Below the pieces are notes generated by a model, which had not been told where the DNA came from, did not search any database, and saw only the letters and a program-made list of their open reading frames with translations. DNA of 64,000 nucleotides from positions 21,137,001-21,201,000 of the forward strand of contig JAYKKT010000089.1 in NCBI GenBank assembly GCA_036023115.1, in the 5' to 3' direction. Positions 45,178 through 57,983 of this stretch are shown one piece after another. The stretch comes from Brasenia schreberi (Eukaryota > Streptophyta > Magnoliopsida > Nymphaeales > Cabombaceae). How positions within the stretch are numbered: position 1 is the stretch's first letter; each line of letters opens with the position of its first letter. The position numbers and the translations under genes are program-made.

Positions 45178-48100
45178 CTACACATAATACTTCTTTAAGT
45201 ATTGAATATTGATAGGATCTGCTAAATTCCTACCTTCTACATCGATCAACCAATATGAGTTGTTCGTGGTGGTTGCATGTACAACATAGGGTCCATCCCA
45301 CTTGGGGCGCCACTTTCCGAGGGGATGTGGGCCACGATAGTGGATGATTTTCAAAACCAGATCTCCCACTTCAAAGTGGCGAGGTCTCATGTGTTTGTCA
45401 TAATGTCGGGCTATCCTTTGCCGATATGCATGAGCATGATCCATAGCAAGGAGTCGCCTCTCATCTAGCAAATCTAGTTCGGCCATCCTAGCATGCTGAA
45501 GCGTCTCTAGGGGGAGGTCGAGTGCAATGGATGTATGGAATGAATGCAATTGTGTATGAATGGGAAGAATGGCGTTTGTGCCATAGACCAATTCGAATGG
45601 TGTGGCATTTGTGGGAGTCCGGATGGAAGTCCTATAAGCCCATAAGGCTTCATCCAGCTTCTCGTGCCACGTCCTACCCTTCTCTAAAGTCTTCTCAATT
45701 ATACTAATGAGAGTCTTATTCGTGGCTTTGGCTTGGCCATTACCTTGAGGGTTGTAGGGCAAGGAGAAGTGATGAGTTATGTCATACGTGTTGCACAACT
45801 TAACCATCCACTTGTTTTTAAATGGGGTGCCATTATCGGACACAAGGTCTCTTGGAACCCCAAATCGAGCCAAGATATTCCTCCTAATGAAAGCCACCAC
45901 ATGTTGCCCCTGTACGTTGGTCAGGGAGATGGCTTCCACCCACTTGGAGAAATACTCAGTGGTTGCTAAGATGAATCTATGCCCATTCGATGCCTTTGGA
46001 AAGATCGGGACTACGATATCAAACGCCCACATGGTAAATGGCCAGGGGCTAACCACCGAATGCAATGAAGATGAGGGGATATGAATGGCGTGCCCATGCA
46101 CTTGACATGGATGACACTTTCTAACATGATCGTGGCAATCCTTTTTCAGGGTGGACCAAAAATAGCCCGCTCTAAGTATTTTCATCGCCATCATGTTGGC
46201 ATTAACATGACCTCCACATTCTCCATCGTGGAACTCATGCATAACAGTCCTAGCCTCCTCTAGATCGACACATCTTAGTAGGATGCCGGTAAAACTTTTT
46301 TTGTATAAAACCCCACCCAGAATGGTGTATTAGGTAGAAATTTTTCAGATGAATACCTTATCTTTGGATGTGGCCTCCTCGGCGAATTCCCCATTTTCTA
46401 GAAAACGTTTGATGTCATAAAACCAAGGTTTTTCAACAGAATATGGATTATTTTGGCAAATATCCAAATCGTGTGTGGATGGGTTGGGTGCATGCCATAT
46501 TTCTAAGGATCAGGTCCTTAAAATGGGATCGACCCTTAGGACTGAACCCAAGGACGAGAGGGCGTCGGCAATGCCATTATCTTCTCTTCCTACGTGTGTG
46601 AGTCTACACTATTGGAATGACTCAACCAATCGAGTGGCCACTCGTGATATGGAAGAAGTTTTTCATTTCGCACTTGCCAAATTTTCAAAACTTGGTTTAT
46701 AACAAGGAGCGAATCTCCAAAGACCTCGATGCATGATGCCCCTAGAGTTTTCAAAACCCTTAAACCTTGTATGAGTGCTTCATACTCGGCTATGTTGTTG
46801 GAACATTCGAAATCTAGGCAGATTGCTATGGGAATCTCACCCTTTTCAGGGGATATAAGGATGACCCCAACACCAGCCCCTCGTTGGTTTCGTGCCCCAT
46901 CGAAGTGCATCTTTCACACTTGGTTTTCGAAAGAGTTTGCCAAAATGTGGTTTTGAAAATGGTTTTGCAATATGCCTTCATCAAGCATTTCACTAAATGT
47001 GGGATATGCGTCCTCCAGGGGGAACTCAACCATGTAGTCTGGTAGGGCTTGCCCCTTAATGGAGATCTGGTGATGGTATTTCAGGTCATACTCCATTAGC
47101 AGGAGTTGCCATTTGCCCAATCTACCAGTGAGAATGGGTTTTTCGAACAAGTGCTTGATTGGATCAAGCTTGGACACTATCCAGATCTCATGATCTAGGA
47201 AATAGTGTCTAAATTTCTGGCAGGCCCAGACTAGGGCCAAGCACGTCTTCTCCATGGCTTGATAATTCCTTTCATAAGCCAAGAGAGTTTTCGAAATATA
47301 ATAGATGGCATACTCCTTATGGGTGGCATCCTCGTATTGAGCTAATAGAGCTCCCAAGGCATTCGCATGTACGGAAATGTAAAGCAAAAGAGGTTTTCCT
47401 TGCTTTGGAGGATTCAAAACGGGGGGATTAACTAGGTATGCCTTTAGTCTTTCGAAGGACTTTTGGCAGTCATCATCCCATGAAAATTTCGTGCCCTTCC
47501 TCAACAGTTTGTTGAAGGGTTCACATCTAGTCGCCAGGTTTGATATAAATCGGCGAATGGATTGTAATCGACCCTGGAGGCTACGAATTTGTGTGAGATT
47601 GGAGGGTGGAGCCATGTCTATGATGGCTCGACACTTAGAGGGGTCAACTTCTATACCCCTTTGGCTCACCATAAAGCCTAGAAGCTTTCCGGACTCTACT
47701 CCGAATACACATTTTTGAGGGTTTAGCTTTACTTTGTAAAGTCTAAGCCTTTCGAAAATCTTTTGCAAGCATTCGATGTGAGTGCATCGAGTTTTGGATT
47801 TTGCCAAGAGATCATCCACATACACTTCTACGAGCTCATGAATCTGATCATGGAAGATCGTGGTCATGGCTTGTTGGTATGTCGCACCGGTATTTTTCAA
47901 ACCAAAGGGCATGACTGTATAGCAGTACGTGCCCCATGGGGTTGTGAAGGCGGTCTTACCCTGATCTCGTGGACTTAGTCTGATTTGATTATACCCTGAA
48001 TAGCCATCCATAAACGAAAACATCTCATGATTTGCAGTACTATCGACTATCAAATCTATGTTTGGTAAAGGATAATTATCCTTTGGAGTGGCTTTATTCA

Positions 48101-48950
48101 GGTTTCTGAAATCGATGCATATTCGAATTTTCCCATTGGTTTTTCGAACAACAACGATATTGGATAACCAATCAGAATACGCAATGGGTTTTATAAATCC
48201 GGCTTTTAGCAGATCTTCTAAACCGTCTTTGACTTGTGCGTGTACATTCGGATGTATTTTCCTAAGCTTTTGCTTTATGGGTTTCACATCCGCATCTAAG
48301 GGAAGACGATGTTCGACAATACTGGGGTCTATGCCCGACATGTCTTCATACGTCCATGCAAACACATCTAAGTAGGTTCGTAGAAATGCAATGAATGCTG
48401 ATCTTTCATGCTCATGCAAACATGTGCCTACCTTAATGAGTTTGGGATTTGAATCACTCCCTAGGTTTACCTCTATGAAATCTCCTCCTACTGAATTGGA
48501 AGGTCTTTCAAAATCGAGAATTTTATGAAATTCTAGGAGCTCGGAGGTGGGATCGTCCTCAAGGGGATCCACTTCTGGGCTTCGATCATTCTCGTGGGTT
48601 ATAGACCCGAGGGAATTTGATGCGTGGATTTTCAAAAGACCTGGTTTTACACTTGGAATTTCTATTGATTTCGAAATTTTTGGCCTGGTTATGCAAACAA
48701 CGTTTCTTTCAAAATCCTTTTCTTTTTCCAAAGCCTTACCAGGAGCGGCTATGTACAAAATATTTTTGGAATTTTGTAAATTTTTGATTTTTTTGTGTTT
48801 TTGCAAAACAAGAACTTTGGGAACTATACAAACTACTCTATTTTCGAGTTTTTGATTTACTAATGTTTTTGGTTTTTGCAATTTTTCTATTTTTTTGATT
48901 TTGAGTTTTTCAAATGTTTTTGTATTTTTGTAAAAGGGATCTTCCATCAT
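45178..48950 (-). pseudogene. pol: Copy D pol, near full length but broken
   Basis: The 678-residue open part from 48950 holds a Lys-rich N-terminus (residues 1-60), RT (about 250-430, with YVDD at about 377-380) and the first RNase H (SVHANALGALLAQ, catalytic Asp absent). It ends at a Trp-to-TGA change (46914-46916). The second RNase H (HFDGARNQRGAGVG, AEYEALIQGL, FGDSLL) follows at 46910, with a 1-bp deletion near 46642. Further stops lie near 46510 and 46330. A 354-residue integrase frame (46242-45178) has the His/Cys finger, FDIVVPI, SDNGTPF and a WDGPYVV motif. The third catalytic residue reads Lys (GQAKATNK) instead of the Glu in copy B. Confidence 0.93.
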
Positions 48951-48952
48951 AC

Positions 48953-48968
48953 CTACAAAAGGAAAACA
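48953..48968 (-). promoter_or_regulatory. 3' splice-site-like sequence before pol, copy D
   Basis: The minus strand reads TGTTTTCCTTTTGTAG directly before the pol ATG at 48950. One base differs from copies A and B, and the pyrimidine run is kept. Confidence 0.5.
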
Positions 48969-48975
48969 CTACGGG

Positions 48976-51833
48976 TTAGACTCGGAATAAGAGGTCCAAA
49001 TCGTAGGTTTCTTCTAAGGTAGGCTCCAGGGCACCCTTGACCCAGGTGGTCACAGGGGGTGGCTCTGGTGGTATTTTGGGAGTATAGCCGATCCCATATC
49101 GGCTTGGATTGGTCCTAGGAAGTATGGGTTCTAGGAGGCCCTGATTTTGTGCCCCTAGACTCTTGTAAGGTACATAGCCCATGTTCAACAGCATGTTCCA
49201 CGATTTCTTGTTTTTAGAAAAATTTGAATACAAATCGTGGTCCTGGAACTTGCTGTCGTCTATGTCGTGCACATATGGTTTCTTGTCCAGGGATTTTGGA
49301 AATAAGGGATTTTTGGGTCTTCCTAGAAGGGTCAGAACTTTGAGGGGGTCAGCCTTGGGCGGCCCCTTCACATACACGACCTTCCTAGGGTTGTTTAATA
49401 CGAGCCTTAGTGGCTCAAGCATGGTTTGCCCCAGTTTTACCTCATGGGTCTGGGAGCTTGACAAATAGGGGGAGTTTATGACCCCTTGTAGTTGAGGGTG
49501 ATTCTCTCCTAGGATCACAACGACTTTGTCCCTGAAAGGGATCTTGACACACCTATGGAAGGTGGATGGCACAGCGCACAAGTTGTGTATCCAGGGCCTT
49601 CAAAACAACAGGTTATAATGGGGGTGGATGTCCAGAACATGGAACACCTCTGTGTGTGCTATTCCTCCCGTTTCCATGGGGAGTTCGATAGATCCTATGG
49701 GTCTAGACGCATTCCCATCGTATCTAGTGATAACGATGGGACTTGGATGAACGGATGTCAAGGTGACTCTGATTTGATTCGCCACATGAAGTGGAAGAAT
49801 GTTGAGCCCTCCTCCCCCATCGACAAGGCACCTATCCAGAGAGTGGTTATTTAGAACCACCTAGATATGCAGGGCCTGGTTATGGGCTTAGTAGGGTCTA
49901 TCTACATCATCTTCTGAGAATACGATGGGCGTTTTCTCTGCTATAGAGGCCACATGTTTGGACAAAGATTCAAGGGTAATGTTCGAACTAACCCTTGCTC
50001 TTTTTAGAATTTTCTCTAACACTAGTCTATGCCTAGGCGAAGTTTGTATTAGCTCTAGGATGGACATATTGATAGGAATCTTTGAAAGATGGTTTTTGAA
50101 ATCATACACCTTCAAAACGACATTTTCTTTGTCCGTTTTTGACGGAACTCTAGGAATACATGCTTTTGAGGGGCCAGTCACACTGACCACCTTTTTAGCA
50201 CTTTGTAGATATGGGGGTTGGTAGATCATCCCGGATCTTGTCACCTCCCCCACGATCAACCTAGGTTTCGTACTAATCATGGCTCTAATCGAGAGATTTG
50301 GAGCACCTTGAATGGTTAACACTGGTTTGACTGGGGACAGAACTCTTGGTGGTCCTCGGATGACTACTTGGGCGGGTTTCTTATACAGTATGAGAGTAGA
50401 CACACAAGTAGATGAACCAGACTCATATGCATGCGCTAGATTCTTTGAAATTGAAAGAGCACATACCTCTTTTCCCTTCCCACTAGTACTTGCATGTTTG
50501 GGGAAGGGTTCTTTGAAGATAGCTTGGGCAGGCTCAGGTTCTTCAGCGACCTAGAGCCGGCCTTGTGCTATCAAGTTCTCAATTTTATTAAGGAGGGAGA
50601 ATCACCGCCTTGTATCATGGCCTTTGAGCCAATGATACTTGTAGTACTTGTTTAAAAATCCTCCCTTCGAAGTGACTCCCTCAGGAATCTCAGAGAGTTC
50701 GATCATGCCTTGGGCAAGTAGGAGGTCTAGGACCTCCGTCACAGGTTGCCCCAGCGGAGTATACTCCCGTCTTTCGAAGGGCTTTTGAAAACTCCTCTCC
50801 TTTTATTTTTAGCTTTTTCAAAAGCTTTTGAAGCACTTGTCGGGCTTGGATCCACCCGAACATTGGCGATTTTATGGGGCTTTGCCCCTTTGTCCGCAGT
50901 GGATGGCCCATAGTTAATGGGCTTTTCCAAGCGAGTTTTCGAAATGGGATTTTCTTTCCACAAGTGGTCATACACCCCCTTTTTCAAATTTGTTTCGAAA
51001 AGGGATGCTTTCTTTATTAACTTATGGAAAGTAGAGATTTCATGAAGTGAGAGAAGGGTTTTCAACTCGTTTCTAAAATTATCGAGGATGAGCATGACTG
51101 CACATCCATCTGATATGGGCTCTCGCACTTGACCCAAGAGAGACCTCCAACGAACGACGAACGTATGTACGTCCTCGTTCACACCTTGTTTTGTATCCCT
51201 CAAGGTGTTTAAAGTTGGTGTGACTTCTATGTTATGCGAGAATCTCTGCATAAAGCAGTTCGCTAACTCTTCAAAAGTTACAAACTGGCTAAGATCGTAG
51301 GAAGCCAGCCATTTGGCAGCTGTACCCTTGAGGGACAGAGGGAACCAATACACCCATTTCATCGAGTCCTTTTTTTTCTTATGGGCTCGACGAGAGAAAA
51401 GCTGCAAGTGAGACCTAGGGTCTCCCATGCCATCATACCGATGGAAGTTCGGTATTTCATCGTCACTGTCTGTTTCATAGTCCACAGGTAGGAAATCAGA
51501 CAGGGCATAGCTCCTTTTCTCTTTATTTTGCCCTCTCAACATCTGTTGTAGGGCTTTACGGTCCTTGTGTGTGAAGGACTCGTGGTATTGGTTACCTTCC
51601 ATCGCGGAAGTCTCTTTGCGTTAGCGAGGTTTTTCAAATTTCTTCTTGGCCTTTGGTTTGCCATTGGACGAACATGAATCGCCTGCTTCAACCTCTTGGC
51701 TAAGAGCGGCGATTTTGGCCTCAAAGTCCCTTCTCAAATCTTCAATCTCTTGTTTTTTTGAAAACCTTCGAGATTGAGAACTTGATGCGCAGGAGCCATG
51801 GCTAGATACCTCTTGGGAGCCTGGACTCGACAT
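48976..51833 (-). pseudogene. gag-pro: Copy D gag-protease frame, broken
   Basis: ATG at 51833 (MSSPGSQEVSSHGS), a stop near 51620 in the basic region, then gag core at 51602-50739 (KWLASYDLSQFVTFEELANC). A 1-bp deletion near 50800 shifts the frame. The knuckle region lies near 50640-50590, and a frame at 50403-49888 leads into protease. Protease carries LVDGGGGLNILPLH (about 49825-49785) and has stops near 49886 and 49600. The last part, 49581-48976, has the G-patch-like segment (NMGYVPYKSLG near 49180) and ends in LLFRV-stop. Confidence 0.9.
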
Positions 51834-51956
51834 GCTTCAATATGCTTTTCAAAACAAATCCTAAGTATGAAAATGCAAACAAGTAAAGTTTAAAACACTT
51901 TAGAAAAAATTTTCATGAGGTTTCTCTACATGAACTGACTCTGCACAAGGCCCAGG

Positions 51957-51973
51957 TCCCACCGGGCGTGCCA
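51957..51973 (-). other. Primer-binding site, copy D
   Basis: TGGCACGCCCGGTGGGA on the minus strand, 4 bp from the LTR at 51978. Confidence 0.88.
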
Positions 51974-54003
51974 AACCTGTAGACACGGAAAATCCTCACT
52001 TCTGGTTCTTAGGCCTGAAGTGAACCTTTTCGTGTGTCTAAGTCGTATTTTAGCAAAAGGGCGTGCCAGCTAGCTTGCTTAAGCTACCGAAGAAAGTTTT
52101 TGAAATCTGACTTCTATCGGGGCGACTGTGAGCAAGTGAGCTATTTTCGTCGCAGACCTTCTTGCACCGATGCGCAAGGGTCAGTGTACGCTTGGCAAAG
52201 TCTTTTAAAATGTAAACCTCTTTGAAAAATAACTTAAGTGTTTGGGGCTTTGTATGTGCGATTTCATATTTTATTACACGTGGGATTTGCACGTGCCTAT
52301 GTCTTTCTTTTTATCTTTTTATGGCCAACTAGGTGTATGCGCAAGTGACCTAAGTTGGGCGATTTTTTGAGCGAGAGTGTGGGGCTTGCTTTGATGCAAT
52401 ATGCGTCCTAACTCGTGGTATGGCGTATATGCAATGCAAACTCACACAACTCCAAAGGGAAAACCCGAATTAAAAGACAATGCAGAAGGGAAATGACTTA
52501 ATGTAAATTTGCAAAAGGGAAATATGGCTATATCTTAAGATTGGAAAGGCTCAATTGTGCAAGTGTGTGTCGTGTATATATGTAAAGACTACGCACACTA
52601 CTGAACCTTAAAACCCAAATCTTAAAGACATAGCCGAAGGAAAATACTTATAATATATATGAGCCCGAAGGTCGCCAATGTGTGCATGGGTGTTGTGTGT
52701 ATATTGAAAGACAACTCACATGACTTGTAATGAAACCCAAATATAATTGCAATAGGCCTTTACTAAGGTCTTGGGAGTAAGAGCGAAAGCTCAATGTGTG
52801 TGAGTGTAGAATTGAAATACTACGCACACAACTTAAATGAAACCCAAATATAATTGCAATAGGCCTTGACTAAGGTCTTGGGAGTAAGAGCGAAAGCTCA
52901 ATGTGTGTGAGTGTAGAATTTAAATGCTCCGCACACAACTTGAATTAAAACGCCCAAGGGAAATTGTAATACGGCCCTTACTAGGGTCTTGGGAGTAAGA
53001 GCGAAAGCTCAATGTGTGTGAGTGTGAAAATTGAAAGACAACACACACATAACTTAATAAAAACCCACGCAACTTAAATATACATAAGTATAGCTATATC
53101 TTAAGGGCTGATTAGGCCCGTGTATGTGGTATAATCGTGTGCAGCTAAGAGCGGAATAGGCTCAAGTCCACATGTGTGTGGGTGTGCCAAACCACATTAT
53201 TACAATCGAGGGGAGACAACGCTCCATTATTACAACCCCGTATCAAATTTAATCAAATGTAAGCAAGTTCATAACAAGGACCGAGTTAGGCACTTACGTG
53301 TAGCTAGTCTGGGTGTGACTTGCTTGGACTTGGCTTGATGAGTCGCCTTGGGTAGCAAAGGGAGCTCCTTGGATGGGTGGCTACGGCAGGTGGATGTGCT
53401 GGCCGAGTGATGATGTGTTGGTGTTGGCCGAATGGGAGAATGTGCAAGTATTGGCCGTGTGGAAGGGCTAGTGTTTTGGCTGAGGTTGAAGTGTTTAGGG
53501 GAGGTAACGGTGAGGTGTCTAGGGAAGATGGTGTTGAGCTAAGGGACGACACTAAAGATTGGGATGGGTCTTAGGGAAAGGTAAGGCTGCTAGCTAAGGG
53601 AAGAAGGGCAGGTGGTGCAAGTGCTGGTCCTGGCCGAATGGTGGAAGGTGGCAGGTGCTGGCCGGGTGGATGGGATGTTAGCAAGGCTAAGGGAAAGTGG
53701 CGGGTGTAGCATAGTGTATGGCTAGGAATGGAGGGGAGTGGAGAAGAGATGATGTTGGGGTGGGGTACTAACCGGGAAGGAGGTCTTGGCCGAATGGTGG
53801 AAGGTGGCAGGTGCAGATCCTGGCCGAAGGGAAGAAGGTGGCGACTGAAGTGGAGTGGATTGGTGATGGCCGGGTTCCAAGGATGAAGTGGCTGAAGTGG
53901 AGTGGAGTGGTGCTGATGGCTGGGTGCCGAGAGGGGAGAAGGTAGGACCAAGGGGGCCCAGAATTTCGAGAGCCAAGAGAGGGAACCCGCATGAATGGGA
54001 GGG

Positions 54004-54013
54004 GTTTTTATAG
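54004..54013 (-). promoter_or_regulatory. TATA box, copy D 5' LTR
   Basis: The minus strand reads CTATAAAAAC. As the 5' LTR this would be the promoter that drives the element transcript. Confidence 0.6.
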
Positions 54014-54189
54014 GCTAGATGGGGTCGGTGGCTGGGATAAGGGGAGGTCGGTTGGTGGCCTGGTTTGGTGGTGGTGGTTTGGGGGTATGGTGTGTTAGAT
54101 ATTTAGGTGGGCCAGATATTTGTTTTGGGTGGTTTGGGGATATGGTGTGCTAGGTATTTAGGTGGGCTGGTTAGTGGTTTAGGGCTTAG

Positions 54190-54540
54190 TTAGGTGGATT
54201 AGGTTTAGGGTGAGGTTTAATGAAGTGGGTTAGGTGTTTAGGCTAGGATTAGGGTGAGGTTAGGGGGATTAGGCTAGGATTAGGGAAGGATTAAGGAAAT
54301 GGGTTAGGTGATTAGGCTAGGATTAGGAAAAGATTAAGGAAGTGGGTTAGGTGATTAGACTAGGATTAGGGTGAGGTTAGGGGGATTAGGCTAGGATTAG
54401 GGAAGGATTAAGGAAGTGGGTTAGGTGATTAGGCTAGGATTAGGGTGAGGTTAGGGGGATTAGGCTAGGATTAGGGAAAGATTAAGGAAATGGGTTAGGT
54501 GATTAGGCTAGGATTAGGGTGAGGGTTAGGTTCTAGGGAA
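54190..54540 (+). repeat. TTAGG-like array, copy D 5' LTR
   Basis: Same 74/43-bp organisation as at 42780-43130, with minor substitutions. Confidence 0.85.
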
Positions 54541-54883
54541 AATGGCTAGGTGGGGTGAGCTAACTTAGGGCTAGGTTTAGGAACCATCCCTTTGCGCCGG
54601 TCCATTGCTTTTGCAGCCATGTTTAAGTTGGTGTAGCCCTAGGTCAGGTGTAGGTGCATACAAGCTCAAACCCACACTCCTGGCTAAACCCACAAGGTTA
54701 ACCCACTTTTGGCCAAAGGCCAAGCCTATCCACTCATGCTTTCTGGTCCCCTTTCTCTCTCATACCCAAGCTTTTCACGTGAATTCCTTGTGGGCCCCAC
54801 CTACATTTATGAGAAGGTGATGTGGGCCATGTATGTGGATATTGGATTGGATCTTTGGATCCAAATCCAAATCCATATGCATG

Positions 54884-54931
54884 TTTGGATTTGGATCTGG
54901 ATATATATATATGGTCCAGATCCGATCCAAA
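54884..54931. repeat. U3 inverted repeat, copy D 5' LTR
   Basis: Same stem as 43494-43537, with a longer (TA) run in the loop. Confidence 0.7.
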
Positions 54932-55405
54932 TCTGATTTTCTGACTCCATGGTATTTTCGAAACGGATGGTTTGTATGGGGCCTGACAGCATCAGTACTC
55001 CGTCTTGCGTTGGGTCCTCGCCAACATTGTCGTCCACTCCTCTTCTCACCTTCCGGAGATCATTTCAAACAATTTGTTGGTAACAGGGGCTTGGATGTCC
55101 GAGATTTTGGGGATGATTTTGATGCAAGAGTTGATGTGCCGGGCTTGACATATGTTCCGGTTTCGGGCTCTCTTTCGCTTCTCTAGTCTTGCTTTCATTA
55201 GGCCAAGTTGCTTTGCGGAGTTTCAAAATACCTTTTTAAAGGTTTTAAAACTATATAACACATATTTTAAAATATGTATGGTTTTAAGATATGTACAGGG
55301 TTGCCTGGAAGGCTCCTAGGTTTCCAGACTCAAAATAGCCCTTTGGGGGCTGCTTTTGCAAAACCAGGTGTTTTGGGAAGATCGTGGGATTTTGGGGTGT
55401 TTACA

Positions 55406-55410
55406 GACCT
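55406..55410. repeat. TSD of copy D, right copy (GACCT)
   Basis: Identical to 40661-40665. Confidence 0.95.
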
Positions 55411-55680
55411 GTCCACTATGTTGCCTTAAATTTGGTGAGTGATCTTGCTGGGTCAAGCTAAGACCTAAATAGCAAGTTGTTGAATTTGGTTACAGTCGAG
55501 GTTCGATTAATCCTCCTTTTCAAACTTTTGTGGGACTGGCTAAACCAATCTTGATGAACTGCCGATTGAAGTCCAGCTATGGCTCCTTTTCCCTTCTCAA
55601 TCGGGCGAATTTCTGAGGTCTGGTTTGATTTAATTTATTTTTAAATATCAGGGGTTTTGAAATTTCATAAATTTATAATT
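55406..55680 (-). repeat. Family III LTR, part 2, broken off
   Basis: It continues the host LTR of copy D and contains the CTTCTCAATCG...TATCAGGGGTTTTG segment known from the solo LTR 29487-32798. At about 55680 (ATTTATAATT) it switches to family II LTR sequence, missing its last 400 bp or so. Confidence 0.7.
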
Positions 55681-57983
55681 CCCTGGAATTTATGGGACAG
55701 AGCCTAACATGTGGAGATTCTAGGACAACTTTTGATTTTGAATTCGGGATTAGGATGATGCAGAATTAATTCGGCAAAGTGCCTCTTTTCAGATACCTAG
55801 AATTGTTCTGTCAAAGAAATACAGAGACCAAAAAATAGGCCTGCATCTCGGTTCTTAGAGTTCCAAATTTAGTTTACTTAGTCTTATGGATGTCAGATTT
55901 CCAATGAACCAAGAATCACCGATTTTGGACACCTGCAGACAGAGTTATGGGATGAATAGCAAGGCTCTATTGCAGGAAAATATAGTTTACATACAGTTTT
56001 CATAAATTACCCTGATTTTGCATAGCTTTAATTATGTGGTTGAAATACCCTATAATTCTTGCAAATTTTATTATAAGTGGGCTTGTGTGTGTAAATACAG
56101 TATGCAAAATTTCAGAGTGATTGGAGTAAGGGTTCGGTAATGAAAAATCAAACAATCATCATATGCAGTAATGCTAAAAATCAGATTTCAGGTTTTTATA
56201 ACATACGTGATGCAAAACTCACACGAATTAAAGTACAACACAACATCCCGAATTAAATTGTTGAAGGGAAATGAATTGAAATATATCTAATAGCTTAAGC
56301 ATAGAGGGGATTAGAAAATATAGAGTGCTTATAGCATATAGGGAGGTAGAGTCAAGAACACAAACATATAGAGTGCATAAGTAAAGGAAAGGGAAATTTC
56401 AGCTACTTCTATTACATCATGGGGGGAGACAAAGCTCCATTAATACAACCCCTTTTGAATTGAATATGAACAAGAGATGGAGATGAATCAAGTTAGAGCA
56501 ATACTTACACAGATTCCTAGGAAGCCGGCCTCCAATGGTGGTACACGACCCTCACCTTCCCTCTTTTTATTCTTCTTTCTTACTCAAACCCAAATGGTAG
56601 CACTTGTCTTGATCCTAGCACTCTCTTCCCTCTCTAAATACAGTGTGCAAAATTTTAGAGTGATTAGAGTAGGGGTTCAGTAATGAAAATCAAACAATCA
56701 TAGTATGCAGTGATGCTGAAAATTAGATTTCAGGTTTTTATAACAACTATGATGCAAAACTCACACGAATTAAAGTGCAACAACACAACATCCCAAATTA
56801 AATTGTTAAAGGGAAATGAATTGAAATATATCTAATAGCTTAAGCATAGAGGGGATTAGAAGATATAGAGTGCTTATAGCATATAGGGAGGTAGAGTCAA
56901 GAACACAAACATATAGAGTGCATAAGCAAAGGAAAGGGAAATTTCAGCTACTTCTATTACATCATGAGGGGAGACAAAGCTCCATTAATACAACCCCTTT
57001 TGAATTGAATATGAAGAAGAGATGGAGATAATCAAGTTAGAGCAATACTTACACGGATTCCCAGGAAGCCAGCCTCCAATGGTGGTACACGACCCTCATC
57101 TTCCCTCTTTTCACTCTTCTTTCTCACTCAAACCTAAATGGTAGCACTTGTCTTGATCCTAGCACTTTCTCACAAAACAACCCAAGGAGCAACACTTTCT
57201 TCACCTCTTGCAAGATGGGAGAACACGCCCCCCCTTGGCCTCTATTTATAGGCCAAGGAGGGCCTTTCTAGGGCTTTCTTTGGGGCGGGTGGCCCAAAGT
57301 CCAAGTCCAGCTCCAAATCCACAAATTTCACGTGGAAGAGTGAGAGGAGTGGTCCCCCTTTGGTCAGCCATGGACCAACCCCATGTGGGCTGGTTGTGGT
57401 TTGAATCGAGTGCACCTAGCCATGATCGGCTAGGTGCTTGAGCCCTCCAAGTTCAATTGGCCGGTCCTTGCTTCTTCAAGTGGCTTCCTTTATTGATTCA
57501 TCCATTTAATCAAGGCTAGGTAGGCATGTGATTTGATATTTAGCCCAAGGCTGTAGCGTGAACAATACTAGAAAAATTCCGATCTTGGTTGAATTAAAAC
57601 ATTCGATTCAAGCTAGGTTAGGCTTTATGTTTAATTCAAGCCAATCATGTCTAGGACTCAGTTGAATTTGGGTTGGTTTGATGAGGCCGTCCACTTTGAT
57701 TCGATCTTGGATGAAGATATGTTTTGACTTGATCTACTCTCTTGATTTCTAGCTTGTCCTTTGCGAACCCGACCCTGGCTCGAAGCGGGCCCCACCTGTC
57801 AACCTGCTTTCTGCCTGATTTACTCCAATCTTCTGGCTTTATACTTTTAACTTTAATTTGAAACCTTTTAAAATCTTTATTTTAAAGACTTAAAATTTTT
57901 ATTTTAAAACTAAAAGATTTTAAAACAAGTCAACTTTCGAATTTCGTAGTATTTTCAAAAATTTTTTATTTAGGGTGTTTACA
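55681..57983 (-). repeat. Family II LTR fragment with internal duplication
   Basis: From about 55681 it matches the middle of the copy E LTR (59190 onward). It ends GGTGTTTACA at 57983, so its U5 end (about 380 bp) is missing. A 543-bp direct duplication (56098-57170) doubles the segment with the GGGGAGAC-type motif. A TATA-like CTATTTATAGG is at 57242-57252. The open frame at 57208-57441 is LTR sequence and shows no domain. Confidence 0.75.
56098..57170. repeat. Direct tandem duplication, 543-bp unit
   Basis: The first unit starts at 56098 (CAGTATGCAAAATTTCAGAG), the second at 56641 (CAGTGTGCAAAATTTTAGAG). They stay alignable to AGCACTTGTCTTGATCCTAGCACT. Scattered substitutions show the duplication is not recent. 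Confidence 0.85.

Larger units (their letters stand above)
40666..55405 (-). mobile_element. Copy D: structurally complete Tat-like retrotransposon (14.7 kb)
   Basis: Both LTRs, PBS, gag-protease, pol, 3' noncoding region and PPT are present in the canonical order on the minus strand, flanked by a perfect 5-bp TSD GACCT. The LTRs (3349 and 3428 bp) are visibly almost identical, differing mainly by one subrepeat unit and short simple-repeat changes. That points to a fairly recent insertion compared with copy C. Coding frames nevertheless have stops, 1-bp deletions and a Glu-to-Lys change in integrase, so mobility would have needed proteins from another copy. Confidence 0.95.
51978..55405 (-). 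repeat. Copy D 5' LTR (3428 bp)
   Basis: In plus coordinates it begins TGTAGACACGGAAAATCC and ends GGGGTGTTTACA. It has three clear subrepeat units (GAGCG at about 52781, 52888 and 52999) versus two in the 3' LTR, PBS-like GGGCGTGCCA (52059-52068), the GGGGAGAC-type motif (about 53208-53238), a TATA box (54004-54013), the TTAGG-like array (54190-54540) and the U3 inverted repeat (54884-54931) with a longer TA run than the 3' LTR. Confidence 0.95.

Noticed and set aside
45178..46242. A working integrase in copy D (354-residue open frame)
   Set aside because: The third catalytic residue is Lys and the upstream pol frame is interrupted, so it is listed as a pseudogene.
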